Shown here: one piece after another, positions 1 through 6,625 of the stretch
How positions within the stretch are numbered: position 1 is the first letter of the stretch
How the letters are laid out: each line of letters starts with the position of its first letter
From: JAKLQJ01 sp964534135
GTDB taxonomy: Bacteria > Elusimicrobiota > Elusimicrobia > Elusimicrobiales > UBA9959
NCBI GenBank assembly: GCA_964534135.1
Contig: CAZHQC010000059.1
Span: 1-13,589 of the forward strand
Length of the DNA stretch: 13,589 nucleotides
Direction of reading: 5' to 3'
Notes under the pieces: generated by a model
The model's input: the letters and a program-made list of their open reading frames with translations, nothing else
Told to the model about the DNA's origin: nothing
Database searches by the model: none
Position numbers and translations under genes: made by a program

Positions 1-315
1 GGGCCCTTAAATAAATAGGCCTAAATACCTATATAAAGAATTTCTTTATTTATGGTCGTCTGGTGCGCATAGCGCTTTGATACGGCACCCAGCATAGCCT
101 TGAGGGGATTTCACTGAAACGACGAGGATGTTTGAGTTAAAAAACTTTGCTTTTTTTTACGAGTTCCGCAGTCGTTGAATAAATTGAAGCGAATAACAGC
201 GTTATCAAACTATGTTATACCGCATCAAAACCTATGGTTATTACGGCGGTAAAAACCTCTGCATGAGCGAGTCTACAGACTTATAGAATTCTATTCTTGC
301 TTTTGCAAATAAAAA
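1..315. other. non-coding region with one family A repeat
   Basis: No open reading frame here has coding character. The identifiable contents are a short A/T palindrome at 33-49 (ATAAAGAA, T, TTCTTTAT), a family A repeat at 65-104 with an adjoining stem (GGTGC at 62-66 against GCACC at 85-89), and a perfect 12-bp palindrome ATAGAATTCTAT at 283-294. A run of eight T occurs at 151-158 without a convincing stem before it. The right end is the downstream side of the tRNA gene, where no clear U-rich terminator is visible. Confidence 0.6.
65..104 (+). repeat. family A palindromic repeat, copy A1
   Basis: This copy shares its core with the four others in the window: it contains TACGGCACCC followed by AGCATAGCCTTGAG. 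It starts with a small hairpin, GCGC-ATA-GCGC (65-75). Like the copy inside the acetyl-CoA synthetase gene, it has two extra-C bases (GGCACCC) where the other three copies have GGCACT. A1 and A4 therefore form one subgroup, and A2, A3 and A5 another. Confidence 0.75.
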
Positions 316-387
316 TGCCCCCACTAGGAATCGAACCTGGATCAACTGCTTAGAAGGCAGTTGCTTTATCCATTAAGCTATGGGGGC
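316..387 (-). tRNA. tRNA-Arg (anticodon UCU)
   Basis: The reverse strand folds into a standard 72-nt cloverleaf. The acceptor stem is GCCCCCA paired with TGGGGGC, followed by discriminator A. The D arm is GCTT/AAGC, with GGA in its loop giving the A20 typical of arginine tRNAs. The anticodon stem is ACTGC/GCAGT with loop CTTCTAA, so the anticodon is UCU and reads AGA. The variable loop is short, and the T loop is TTCGATT with one C-A mismatch in its stem. CCA is not encoded, since TTT follows the discriminator. AGA is a common Arg codon in the neighbouring AT-rich genes. The gene is divergent from the lipoprotein at 464. Confidence 0.96.
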
Positions 388-418
388 ATTATGAAATTAA
401 TTTAGTTTGCTAAAATAC

Positions 419-430
419 TATTATATAATA
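419..430. promoter_or_regulatory. palindromic -10 box shared by divergent promoters
   Basis: TATTATATAATA is a perfect 12-bp palindrome containing TATAAT on both strands: 424-429 on +, 420-425 on -. It lies 33 nt from the tRNA 5' end on one side and 35 nt from the lipoprotein start codon on the other. No strong -35 box is visible in either direction. In such AT-rich DNA a -10 match alone is modest evidence. Confidence 0.4.
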
Positions 431-463
431 GGTTAGCGCTTATTGTCTATATTTTGGTTAATT

Positions 464-1126
464 ATGATTAAAAAAATATCCATACTTTTTATATTAAGTT
501 TTTTGTCCGCGTGTGGGCGTATTGATTTTAATGAGGCTGTAATGCTTGAAAAACAAGAGATGCCGGCTAGAGCGGCTGAAACATATGAGGCCTTTGCCGA
601 TAAGTATCCTGAAGATGCAAAAGCTCCTAAAGCTCTTTTAAATGTGGCCGGAATTTATTCAGATATTTTTCATCTTTGTCATAAGTCAAAACCGCTTTAT
701 GAGAGGCTTGTTCGTGATTATCCCGATTATCCTCTTTTGAGCCAAGCTAAAAAAAATATTTTCATGTGTCCCGATTATTATCCTTTGGGTTCCAAAGATA
801 AATGGGTTTATGGTGACTTTCAAACGGGCGGTGAAAATATGAGGCAAAATGTGAAATTGCTTTCATATAATAATACCGCTTTTATGATGGAGACATCTTT
901 TTATGCCGGCCGGCAATTTGTGCAAAAAATTCTGAATATTTACACTTTCTCTGATGAAGTCAAAGCCGGAGTGTTTACAAATTGTGTGAAAGTAAAAGAA
1001 CGCGAGAGAAATTCCCCCTCATGGGTGTATACTTATTATGCTCCGTGGGTAGGGAAAATTTTGACTTCGGTAGCGGGCAAAAATTTTGAAAATAGAGTTG
1101 AGGAGCTTATTAATTATGAAAAATGA
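464..1126 (+). CDS. TPR-like outer-membrane lipoprotein
   Basis: A 220-residue predicted lipoprotein. The start was set at ATG 464, because this places a compact signal (MIKK, a hydrophobic run, then LSAC with Cys17) at the N-terminus; a TTG 21 bp upstream would add seven unlikely residues. Residues about 24-100 look like helical tetratricopeptide repeats of the BamD/YbgF kind (ARAAETYEAFADKYPEDAKA, then KPLYERLVRDYPDYP). The C-terminal half (about 105-205) is probably beta-rich, with a KDKWVYGDF segment and YYAPWVGKI. A role in envelope assembly or protein binding is inference from the fold. It overlaps the following nuclease gene by 11 bp, so the two are probably co-transcribed. No Shine-Dalgarno sequence is obvious before the ATG. 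Confidence 0.8.
   Translation: MIKKISILFILSFLSACGRIDFNEAVMLEKQEMPARAAETYEAFADKYPEDAKAPKALLNVAGIYSDIFHLCHKSKPLYERLVRDYPDYPLLSQAKKNIFMCPDYYPLGSKDKWVYGDFQTGGENMRQNVKLLSYNNTAFMMETSFYAGRQFVQKILNIYTFSDEVKAGVFTNCVKVKERERNSPSWVYTYYAPWVGKILTSVAGKNFENRVEELINYEK
1100..1105 (+). promoter_or_regulatory. ribosome binding site fixing the nuclease start
   Basis: GAGGAG ends 10 nt before ATG 1116. It supports that start over an upstream codon at 1086 that would only lengthen the overlap with the lipoprotein gene. Confidence 0.65.
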
Positions 1127-2420
1127 AGATACTGAAAGTTTATTTCCCGATTTAACGCCAAAAGCATCCAAAAGAAAAATTAAGGTTGTAAGTTCCATAA
1201 ATTCAAAAAGTATTAAGCCGATGGCTTTTTCTTATTCAAAACTTTCATTATATGAGGAATGTTCTTTAAAATATAAATTCAGATATATTGATAAATTTCC
1301 GGAAGAACCTAAATTTTATTTCGCGCTCGGGAACAGTGTTCATAATGCCATGGAGTTTATGTATAAGGTAAGCGCTCCGCCTTTTCCCGACCTTAAAGAT
1401 GTTCTCAAAGAATTAAAAAGAGAATGGAGTATGAAAAATTGGATGCAGAAGGGTTACAATAGCATTGCTCATGAAAAGAAGGATTATCAGAAAGCCATAG
1501 ATATGCTTGAAGCGTATTATGAAAAGCATCATAAAATTTTCAAAGTTCCATTCCTTCTTGAATATAGAACAAATGTTGAAGTGGATGGTCTTAAGGTGAT
1601 TATAATTGTTGATAAAATAAATTATCTTGGTAATGGCGAGATTGAGATTATAGATTATAAGACCGGAAAAAATGTTAGCCGTTCCACCGACCAGGTCCGT
1701 TTATATCAGAAAATTTGTGAGCTTGACCCGCGATTAAAAGAAAAGATATATCAAAGATATGGTGATAGAGTTCAAAATGTAAAAGTGAGAAGTATGGAAT
1801 ATTATTATGTGCCGGGTTTGAGAGAAATAATGTTTGATAGAGGGCAAGACGCTGATATTCAAAGTCTTTGGGAGAGAGTTTTAAAGGCTGCTGATGGAAT
1901 AAGAGCAGAGGAATTTAAGCCGAATCCGGGAGAGTTGCAATGTAAATTTTGTGATTATAAAGCTCATTGTCCTATTTTTAACAATAATAAGAGTATCATT
2001 ACAAATGAGGCGGAGCCCATCAATTATGATAAAGACGGTGATTATTCTAAATTGGCCGCCTTGGTGGATGATTATGGAAAATTAGCTAATAGATTAAATA
2101 CTTTCAGTAAAGAGCTTGAAAATATTAAAACTGAAATAGCGGAAGTTTTTGAAAAGAAAAAAATATCCTCATATTCAGGTGAAAATTATAGTTTGAATAT
2201 AAAAAAAACCGAAAAATGGAATTTTAAGGATAGGGATGCTGTGATAAGTCTTTTGAAGAAAAAAGGTCTTTATGATAGAGTTTTGGCGCCGGTTTTAAAA
2301 AATATAGTTGATTTACTGTGTGATGAAACTTTAACTGAAAGTGTTAAAAAAGAAATAAAGGCGCAAGGTGATAAAAGAGAGGTATTTAATTTTGAAATTA
2401 AGAATATATCGGATAAATAA
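1116..2420 (+). CDS. PD-(D/E)XK nuclease, RecB/AddB C-terminal or Cas4-like, with Fe-S cysteines
   Basis: A 434-residue protein with the PDDEXK_1 (RecB-like nuclease) pattern. It has FSYSKLSLYEEC with Cys49, GNSVHNAMEF with His76, VDKI with Asp166, IIDYKTG with Asp180 and Lys182, a Q-x3-Y motif (Gln193, Tyr197), and CKFCDYKAHC with Cys276, Cys279 and Cys285. The one-plus-three cysteine set matches the iron-sulfur cluster of AddB and Cas4 nucleases, which clamps the nuclease fold. All catalytic residues are present, so it should be an active metal-dependent DNA exonuclease. Residues about 310-434 add a lysine/glutamate-rich, probably coiled-coil tail. There is no helicase domain and no cas gene nearby, so it is a stand-alone enzyme, possibly in repair. 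It lies 3 bp before the FGGY kinase gene. Confidence 0.88.
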   Translation: MKNEDTESLFPDLTPKASKRKIKVVSSINSKSIKPMAFSYSKLSLYEECSLKYKFRYIDKFPEEPKFYFALGNSVHNAMEFMYKVSAPPFPDLKDVLKELKREWSMKNWMQKGYNSIAHEKKDYQKAIDMLEAYYEKHHKIFKVPFLLEYRTNVEVDGLKVIIIVDKINYLGNGEIEIIDYKTGKNVSRSTDQVRLYQKICELDPRLKEKIYQRYGDRVQNVKVRSMEYYYVPGLREIMFDRGQDADIQSLWERVLKAADGIRAEEFKPNPGELQCKFCDYKAHCPIFNNNKSIITNEAEPINYDKDGDYSKLAALVDDYGKLANRLNTFSKELENIKTEIAEVFEKKKISSYSGENYSLNIKKTEKWNFKDRDAVISLLKKKGLYDRVLAPVLKNIVDLLCDETLTESVKKEIKAQGDKREVFNFEIKNISDK

Positions 2421-2423
2421 TTG

Positions 2424-3917
2424 ATGAAAGAATATATATTGGTATTGGATCAGGGTAGCTCAAGTTCCAGAACTTTAGCTTATGATAAAAAGGGTAATAT
2501 TTGCTTCAAATCAAATGTAAAAGTAAATATTAAATATTCAGGCGCAGCTTCTGCTGATTATGACGCGACTCTGCTTTTGAAAAGTCAGCTTAAAAGCTTG
2601 GATGATGTTCTCTCAGATTTGCCCCCCGTCTCCAAAGTCATAGGCTTAGGTATAGCCACTCAGCGTTCAACAATAATTTTATTTGACAATAAGACGGGAA
2701 AACCTCTTTGCCGGGCTTTGAGCTGGCAAGATGGACGAGGTCTTGATATATTAAATGGTATAAAAATTCCACAAACAAAAATTCAGAATATTACCGGGCT
2801 TTATAAAACTCCTTATTATTCCGCTTCTAAGATAGCTTGGTGTATGGATAATTATAGTAGCGTGCGGCAAGCGCATAAGAAATCGCGCTTAATGGTTTCT
2901 TCAGTGGCGGGGTATATTCTTTGGCATCTTTCAAAAGGGTGTATTTCAGCAATGGATGCTACGCTTGCTCAACGGACATTATTGTTTGATATTAAAAATA
3001 AAAAATGGCATTTGTCTTTATTTAAAGCTTTTAAAATACCTAAAACTATTCTGCCAAAAATTATGCCCACTATATCTAATTATGGAATTATAGAAAGAAA
3101 AGGTTTTCCCATTCCGGTTTATGTTATGGTAGGCGATCAGCAAGCCGCTTTTATCGGTCTTGGCATAAAAGAAAAAATGGCGGCTTTAAATTATGGTACG
3201 GGAGCTTTTTTATTGGTAAATACCGGTAAGAAAATAGTTAAAGTCCAAGGGCTTTTAAATTCCATTGGCGCTGTTAATGGTTTAAAAAAGAATGATACTT
3301 TTTATATTACGGAATCTACCGTTAATGCCGCTGCCACCGCTCTCCAATGGCTAAAAATCAACTTTAATTTATTTGATGATATTTTAGATATAGACAAAAT
3401 GTGCCGGAAATCTTCAAATCGACTTTTTGTTTTGCCTGCCATTGGCGGAATAGGTTCGCCTTATTGGGATTTTTCAACTTTCACCACTTTCACAGGTTTA
3501 AGCGTTAAAAGTAATAAGTACGATATTATAAGAGGTTTTATAGAAGGAATTTGTTTTATGATTGCTGATGCCGCTATGTTAATCGAAGATAGCGGAACAA
3601 AAATATCTTCAATTATCGCGACCGGTGGACTTTCCAAAATAAATTATTTATTGCAGTTTCAGGCGGATATAACCGGCGTCAAGATTATAAGAAGCAATCA
3701 ATCTGAAGGGACAGCATTTGGAACGGCTAAAATGACAGCTGAGGCTTTAAATTTAACGACGGGTAAATGGAAATCCGGCAAGTCTGAAAAAATCTTTTCC
3801 CCCAGAATTAGCAAATCTCAAAGGGACAAATTAATTAAAAGCTGGAGAGTTTTCTTGCAAGATTCTCAGCGTATGAGCGCCAATCTCCGCAAGACTGAAG
3901 TTCTTCCGCATGAATAG
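2424..3917 (+). CDS. FGGY-family carbohydrate kinase, glycerol kinase-like
   Basis: A 497-residue cytoplasmic sugar or polyol kinase with both FGGY domains. Start at ATG 2424; a TTG one codon earlier would also be in frame. The phosphate-binding motif is LDQGSSSSR (Asp9, Gln10). GIATQRSTIILFD, SWQDGRG (Trp101), PYYSASKIAW, GDQQAAFIG (catalytic-type Asp238) and NYGTGAFLLVNTG follow the glycerol kinase order, then GGIGSPYWDF and ATGGLSKINYLLQFQADI. The length fits the family. One substrate residue differs: glycerol kinases have Arg-Glu in the NQRE motif, whereas this protein has Arg81-Ser82. The substrate is therefore uncertain, and glpK is not assigned. It is the last gene of a three-gene unit with no metabolic relation to its partners. 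Confidence 0.88.
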   Translation: MKEYILVLDQGSSSSRTLAYDKKGNICFKSNVKVNIKYSGAASADYDATLLLKSQLKSLDDVLSDLPPVSKVIGLGIATQRSTIILFDNKTGKPLCRALSWQDGRGLDILNGIKIPQTKIQNITGLYKTPYYSASKIAWCMDNYSSVRQAHKKSRLMVSSVAGYILWHLSKGCISAMDATLAQRTLLFDIKNKKWHLSLFKAFKIPKTILPKIMPTISNYGIIERKGFPIPVYVMVGDQQAAFIGLGIKEKMAALNYGTGAFLLVNTGKKIVKVQGLLNSIGAVNGLKKNDTFYITESTVNAAATALQWLKINFNLFDDILDIDKMCRKSSNRLFVLPAIGGIGSPYWDFSTFTTFTGLSVKSNKYDIIRGFIEGICFMIADAAMLIEDSGTKISSIIATGGLSKINYLLQFQADITGVKIIRSNQSEGTAFGTAKMTAEALNLTTGKWKSGKSEKIFSPRISKSQRDKLIKSWRVFLQDSQRMSANLRKTEVLPHE

Positions 3918-4004
3918 ACTAATGGCAGCGATACAGTTTGGTAGTTAATACTCTTAAAATCAGAAAAAATCTATAAAACTCTTTATTTATGGGTGGGTAG
4001 AACA

Positions 4005-4036
4005 TCCACTATGATATGGGCGTGGACATTTTTTAC
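4005..4036 (+). terminator. weak rho-independent terminator candidate
   Basis: A short stem, TCCAC against GTGGA with a 12-nt loop, is followed by CATTTTTT. It lies about 90 bp after the FGGY kinase stop codon, in the right direction to end that transcription unit. The five-pair stem is weak. Confidence 0.35.
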
Positions 4037-4059
4037 TCATTATAAAAGCTATATGCAAT

Positions 4060-4187
4060 CGGGTGGCAGTAAGATTTGCCATTCAGGGCTGTTCGGAATT
4101 CGACTTGTGCTTATGGGAGAATGAGACATCAGAGGGGCAACCGCTAGGAGACCCCGATCCTGATGGTAAACTTACTGACAGGACCCG
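4060..4187 (+). ncRNA. candidate structured RNA of unknown family
   Basis: This gene-free segment folds into a long imperfect stem enclosing three hairpins. The outer stem pairs CGGGT (4060-4064) with ACCCG (4083-4087+100), then CAGTAAG (4067-4073) with CTTACTG (4171-4177), TTT with AAA around a bulged A, CCAT (4079-4082) with ATGG (4163-4166), and CAGG (4084-4087) with CCTG (4159-4162). Inside are a weak hairpin at 4091-4104, CTTAT/ATGAG at 4110-4125 extended by TGT/ACA, and GGGG-CAA-CC-GCTA-GG-AGA-CCCC at 4134-4155. Two G-U pairs would be C-A mismatches on the other strand, so a + strand RNA is favoured. A TATAAA lies at 4041-4046. The signatures of RNase P RNA, SRP RNA, tmRNA and common riboswitches are absent. 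It could instead be a mobile palindrome. Confidence 0.45.
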
Positions 4188-4217
4188 CTAAAAATTAATT
4201 GCCTACCTTTATCTTCT

Positions 4218-5195
4218 TTATTCTTCTGTTTTGCAAGCTTGGCGCTTTATAAATGCATCGCATTCCAATTCTTCAATATATTTTAAAGCCTCCATGCTCG
4301 CTATGGCGCCTGTTCCCGCCGCGACAATAGCTTGTTTATAATTGGGGTCCATCACATCACCGGCGGCAAAAACACCTTCCACTGAAGTTTTGCTATGACC
4401 GTCGGTTTTTATATAGCCCTGCGCGTTAATTTCGATTTTATCTTTAAAAAGGGATGTTTCAGGCTTATAGCCTATGGCTATAAAAACTCCGGAAAGTTCA
4501 ATTTCTTTAATGTCATTTGTTTTAACATGCTTAATTTTTACCCCGGTTACTTTTTCTCCTCCCACAACTTCATCAAGTACTGAGTCATAGAGAATTTCAA
4601 CTTTGGGATTTGTTCTTAATCTTTCCACTGAACGGTGACTTGCTCTCAGCTTGTCGCGTCGGTGAACTAAGTAAACTTTATTGGCAAATTTTGTTAAAAA
4701 TAAGGCGTCTTCCACGGCGGTATCTCCCCCTCCAATAACGCAGACATCTTTATTCCTATGAAAGAAACCGTCACAGGTGGCGCAACTTGAAACACCTTTA
4801 TTTCTGAATTGAGTTTCAGAGGGAATGCCCATCCATTGAGCTCTTGCTCCGGTTGAAATTATGACTGAGTCCGCTGTGAAAGTTTTCTTGGAGGAAGTAA
4901 AGACTTTAAATGGTTTTACAGTAAAATCGACTTCAGTTATTTCATCACTTGAAATTTCACAACCAAGTCTTTTTGCTTGCTTCATTACATTTTGCATGAT
5001 ATCGGCGCCGGGAGTTGATTCAAAAAATCCGGGAAAATTTTCCACTTCCATAGTTTGAATTAATTGCCCGCCGGGAAGCATGCCTGAGAAAATAGTGGTC
5101 TTTGCTCCTCCTCTGGCCGAATAAATGCCCGCGCTAAGACCGGCGGGACCGCCGCCTATTATAATTATATCTTTGTGATTTTCAATTTCAGTCAT
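4218..5195 (-). CDS. trxB: thioredoxin reductase (NADPH)
   Basis: A 325-residue flavoenzyme that reduces thioredoxin with NADPH in the cytoplasm. The FAD-binding GGGPAGLSAGIYSARGG starts at residue 14, followed by GGQLIQTMEVENFPGF. The redox-active CATC is Cys138/Cys141, followed by Asp142 and GFF. The NADP domain has VIGGGDTAVEDA (153-164) and VHRRDKLRA with the arginines that bind the 2'-phosphate of NADPH. The second FAD motif is GVFAAGDVMDPNYKQA (274-289). Low-molecular-weight thioredoxin reductases are about 310-320 residues, so the tail is only slightly long, and it carries one further cysteine (Cys321). The start is supported by AAAAGGAGAG ending 5 nt before the ATG. No thioredoxin gene is in the window. 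Confidence 0.96.
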   Translation of the reverse strand: MTEIENHKDIIIIGGGPAGLSAGIYSARGGAKTTIFSGMLPGGQLIQTMEVENFPGFFESTPGADIMQNVMKQAKRLGCEISSDEITEVDFTVKPFKVFTSSKKTFTADSVIISTGARAQWMGIPSETQFRNKGVSSCATCDGFFHRNKDVCVIGGGDTAVEDALFLTKFANKVYLVHRRDKLRASHRSVERLRTNPKVEILYDSVLDEVVGGEKVTGVKIKHVKTNDIKEIELSGVFIAIGYKPETSLFKDKIEINAQGYIKTDGHSKTSVEGVFAAGDVMDPNYKQAIVAAGTGAIASMEALKYIEELECDAFIKRQACKTEE

Positions 5196-5200
5196 AATAA

Positions 5201-5210
5201 CTCTCCTTTT
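5201..5210 (-). promoter_or_regulatory. strong ribosome binding site of trxB
   Basis: The reverse strand reads AAAAGGAGAG just before ATG 5195. It is the best Shine-Dalgarno match in the window; most other genes here have weak ones. This suggests that trxB is translated efficiently. Confidence 0.7.
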
Positions 5211-5284
5211 AAAATAGCAGGTTAAGGTTGAGGCAAAGGTTAAGAAACAAAGGGTTTCTCAAATATTTAGTTTTATGCCTTTTG

Positions 5285-5686
5285 TTACTTCTCATAAATT
5301 GCGCAACATGAATCTGTTTCCCAAAATTTGATTTTATAGACCATGGGAAATTCTTCTTGAGTTTTTCTGAATATTAATTCCGCTAAAACTTCCGCAGTAG
5401 GATTTCCCAAGGTTTCATAACATTCTTGCCCTTCAGCGCGCAATGTTTTTAATAGAGGATCTTTTGTTGAAAGAATGATTTTGTGATCCAGATTATTGTT
5501 TAACCACTTTTTTAATTTTGAGGCTATTACTGTGAAATCAAGGACCATATCCTCATTGTCCAATTTTTCAGACTTGAGATTTATTTCTATTTTGCCATTG
5601 TGCCCGTGCACATTGGAGCATTTGCCTTCATAATTAAAAAGTCTGTGGCCGTAGGCAATGGTAAATATTTTTTTTACTTTGTACAT
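5285..5686 (-). CDS. queD: 6-carboxy-5,6,7,8-tetrahydropterin synthase / 6-pyruvoyl-tetrahydropterin synthase family
   Basis: A 133-residue protein of the PTPS/QueD family. QueD converts 7,8-dihydroneopterin triphosphate to 6-carboxy-tetrahydropterin, the first dedicated step toward queuosine and other 7-deazaguanines. The zinc ligands are His14 (YGHRL), His27 and His29 (NVHGHN). The catalytic cysteine is Cys23 in the C-x3-H-G-H spacing, Asp67-His68 lie in NLDHKI, and Glu123 lies in WETDSC. Length and motif order are normal for the small bacterial form. AAGGAT lies 8 nt before the ATG. No queC, queE or queF is adjacent, so queuosine rather than another pterin role is inferred from the family. 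The 89 bp to trxB hold AAGGTT-type direct repeats and a small hairpin (AGAAAC/GTTTCT). Confidence 0.9.
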   Translation of the reverse strand: MYKVKKIFTIAYGHRLFNYEGKCSNVHGHNGKIEINLKSEKLDNEDMVLDFTVIASKLKKWLNNNLDHKIILSTKDPLLKTLRAEGQECYETLGNPTAEVLAELIFRKTQEEFPMVYKIKFWETDSCCAIYEK

Positions 5687-5755
5687 TTATTTATCCTTAT
5701 AGGCTCTGTGATAGAATTAGTTTACCATTTGGCTGGGTAATTTTTGGCCATCTGA

Positions 5756-5794
5756 AAGGCATAACCTCTGATACGGCACTGGCATTGCCTTGAA
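5756..5794 (+). repeat. family A palindromic repeat, copy A2
   Basis: It matches the family consensus (AAGGCATAGCCTCTGATACG, then GCACTGGCATAGCCTTGAA) at all but two positions: ATAACC for ATAGCC, and CATTGCC for CATAGCC. The outer AAGGC and GCCTT, and the inner GCC and GGC, can pair into one hairpin. Confidence 0.85.
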
Positions 5795-5856
5795 CGAAAC
5801 AATGAACGAAGAGTGCGCATACTCTTTGCGGTCTGTAAACGATGAGTGATGAAGTT

Positions 5857-5880
5857 GGTCGTCCACAAAGTTTCCGACAC
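5857..5880 (-). repeat. module C repeat, copy C1
   Basis: The reverse strand reads GTGTCGGAAACTTTGTGGAC then GACC. It matches the copy at 9904-9927 at 22 of 24 positions. Here it is inverted relative to the neighbouring family A copy; at 9904 it has the same orientation. Confidence 0.75.
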
Positions 5881-5883
5881 TTT

Positions 5884-5900
5884 ATGAGGCATAGCCTCAT
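5884..5900. repeat. perfect hairpin ATGAGGC-ATA-GCCTCAT
   Basis: A 7-bp perfect stem with an ATA triloop. It has the same C-ATA-G core as the hairpins in the family A repeats and at 13384 and 13472, with a different stem sequence. Confidence 0.7.
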
Positions 5901-6013
5901 TTATTGTAGTCAAAAATTAACCTTGCCCCCATGGGGAAGTTCATCTTTTGTTGATTTCTTCGTTGTTTTTCATTCACAGGCAAAACAGCCTTCTCATTCA
6001 TCACGTCTTGAAC

Positions 6014-6607
6014 TCAATTTAAATCTGAACTTCCAAACGATGAATTAATTTTATCACAGAGCCTTATATATTTGCGTATAAGATTTATCGGTAAGCCGAC
6101 TATCGTGTCAAATCTGCCTTTTATTTTCTCAATAAAAACATCATCGGTATCCTGAATGGCGTAGCCGCCCGCTTTATCCATATGTTTTTTCGCAAAGTAA
6201 CGGAGTTCATCGGAATTAAGTTTTCGCGCCTTGCAGGCGGAGGCGTCATAATCTTTAAGATAAATATTTTTTTCTATCCAGACTAAAGCCGTTCCGCTAT
6301 AAACGGTCTGCCAATTTCCATTTTGAAATTTAAGCATAGCGATTGCCTCTTTAAGGTTTTTAGGTTTGCCCAGTATTTTTCCTTTACGAAAAACAAGGGT
6401 GTCAGCGCCTATAACCGGCTTATCGGGATGTTTTTTTGCTATCACTAGAGCTTTTCTAAAGGAAAGCTCTTTAACTATGGCAGAGGGCCTTTTTAAATTG
6501 GTGTCTTCATTGGTATCACCGGATATTTGCTTGAATTTAATTCCCGCTCTGTTTAATAGTTTTACCCTTCGCTCGGATTTTGAAGCTAAAATAAGTTGTG
6601 GTTTCAT
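6014..6607 (-). CDS. maf: Maf/YhdE-family nucleoside triphosphate pyrophosphatase
   Basis: A 197-residue Maf protein. The family hydrolyses non-canonical or excess nucleoside triphosphates (dTTP, UTP or modified pyrimidines, depending on subgroup) to the monophosphate and PPi. Visible motifs are LILASKSERR (residues 5-14; the family usually has SPRR), VIGADTLV with Asp69, LGKP with Lys81, DKAGGYAIQD with Gln152, and GRFDTIVGLPINLI near the end. Length is normal. The last 16 residues, from Arg182, are encoded by the right inverted repeat of the 5701-6064 element, so the natural C-terminus was probably replaced by repeat-derived codons beyond the catalytic core. It follows the lipoprotein gene by 18 bp with only a weak GAGA-type ribosome site. 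The substrate subgroup cannot be told. Confidence 0.92.
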   Translation of the reverse strand: MKPQLILASKSERRVKLLNRAGIKFKQISGDTNEDTNLKRPSAIVKELSFRKALVIAKKHPDKPVIGADTLVFRKGKILGKPKNLKEAIAMLKFQNGNWQTVYSGTALVWIEKNIYLKDYDASACKARKLNSDELRYFAKKHMDKAGGYAIQDTDDVFIEKIKGRFDTIVGLPINLIRKYIRLCDKINSSFGSSDLN

Positions 6608-6625
6608 TTAAGTCTCTTGGATTTT

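Larger units (their letters stand above)
5701..6064. mobile_element. MITE-like segment bounded by 22-bp inverted repeats
   Basis: AGGCTCTGTGATAGAATTAG begins the left end (5701-5722), and its inverted copy ends the segment at 6043-6064, with 20 of 22 positions matching. The 364-bp interior has no credible gene. It contains family A copy A2, an AGAGT/ACTCT hairpin (5810-5825), module C in reverse (5857-5880), a 17-bp palindrome (5884-5900) and CCCCATGGGG (5927-5936). The right end lies inside maf and encodes its last 16 residues. Size, terminal repeats and lack of coding fit a non-autonomous element. No target duplication is evident at the ends, and the inverted pair could instead come from a local duplication of the maf end. 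Confidence 0.5.

Noticed and set aside
4060..4187. Identification as RNase P RNA, tmRNA, SRP RNA, 6S RNA or a glycine riboswitch
   Set aside because: CAGGGCTGTTCGGAATTCGA faintly recalls a tmRNA start, and GGGGCAACC a glycine riboswitch. However, there is no T arm, no GAGGAAAGTCC (RNase P), no GGAAG-AGCAGC loop (SRP) and no CTCTCAGG partner (glycine). The rod shape and conserved bubble of 6S RNA do not fit either.
4461..4473. AGGCT-TAT-AGCCT hairpin in trxB, like the triloop hairpins elsewhere
   Set aside because: It encodes GYKP within the well-conserved IAIGYKPET segment of thioredoxin reductases, so the protein sequence explains it.
5236..5275. AGAAAC-AAAGG-GTTTCT hairpin between queD and trxB as a terminator
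   Set aside because: The stem is six pairs and no T-run follows it on the reverse strand, so it would not be expected to stop transcription.
5697..5913. Two overlapping minus-strand reading frames of 63-67 codons
   Set aside because: They are made of the repeat modules (A2, C1, palindromes), overlap each other in different frames, end in the inverted repeat and have no ribosome binding site. They are accidental frames in a repeat.
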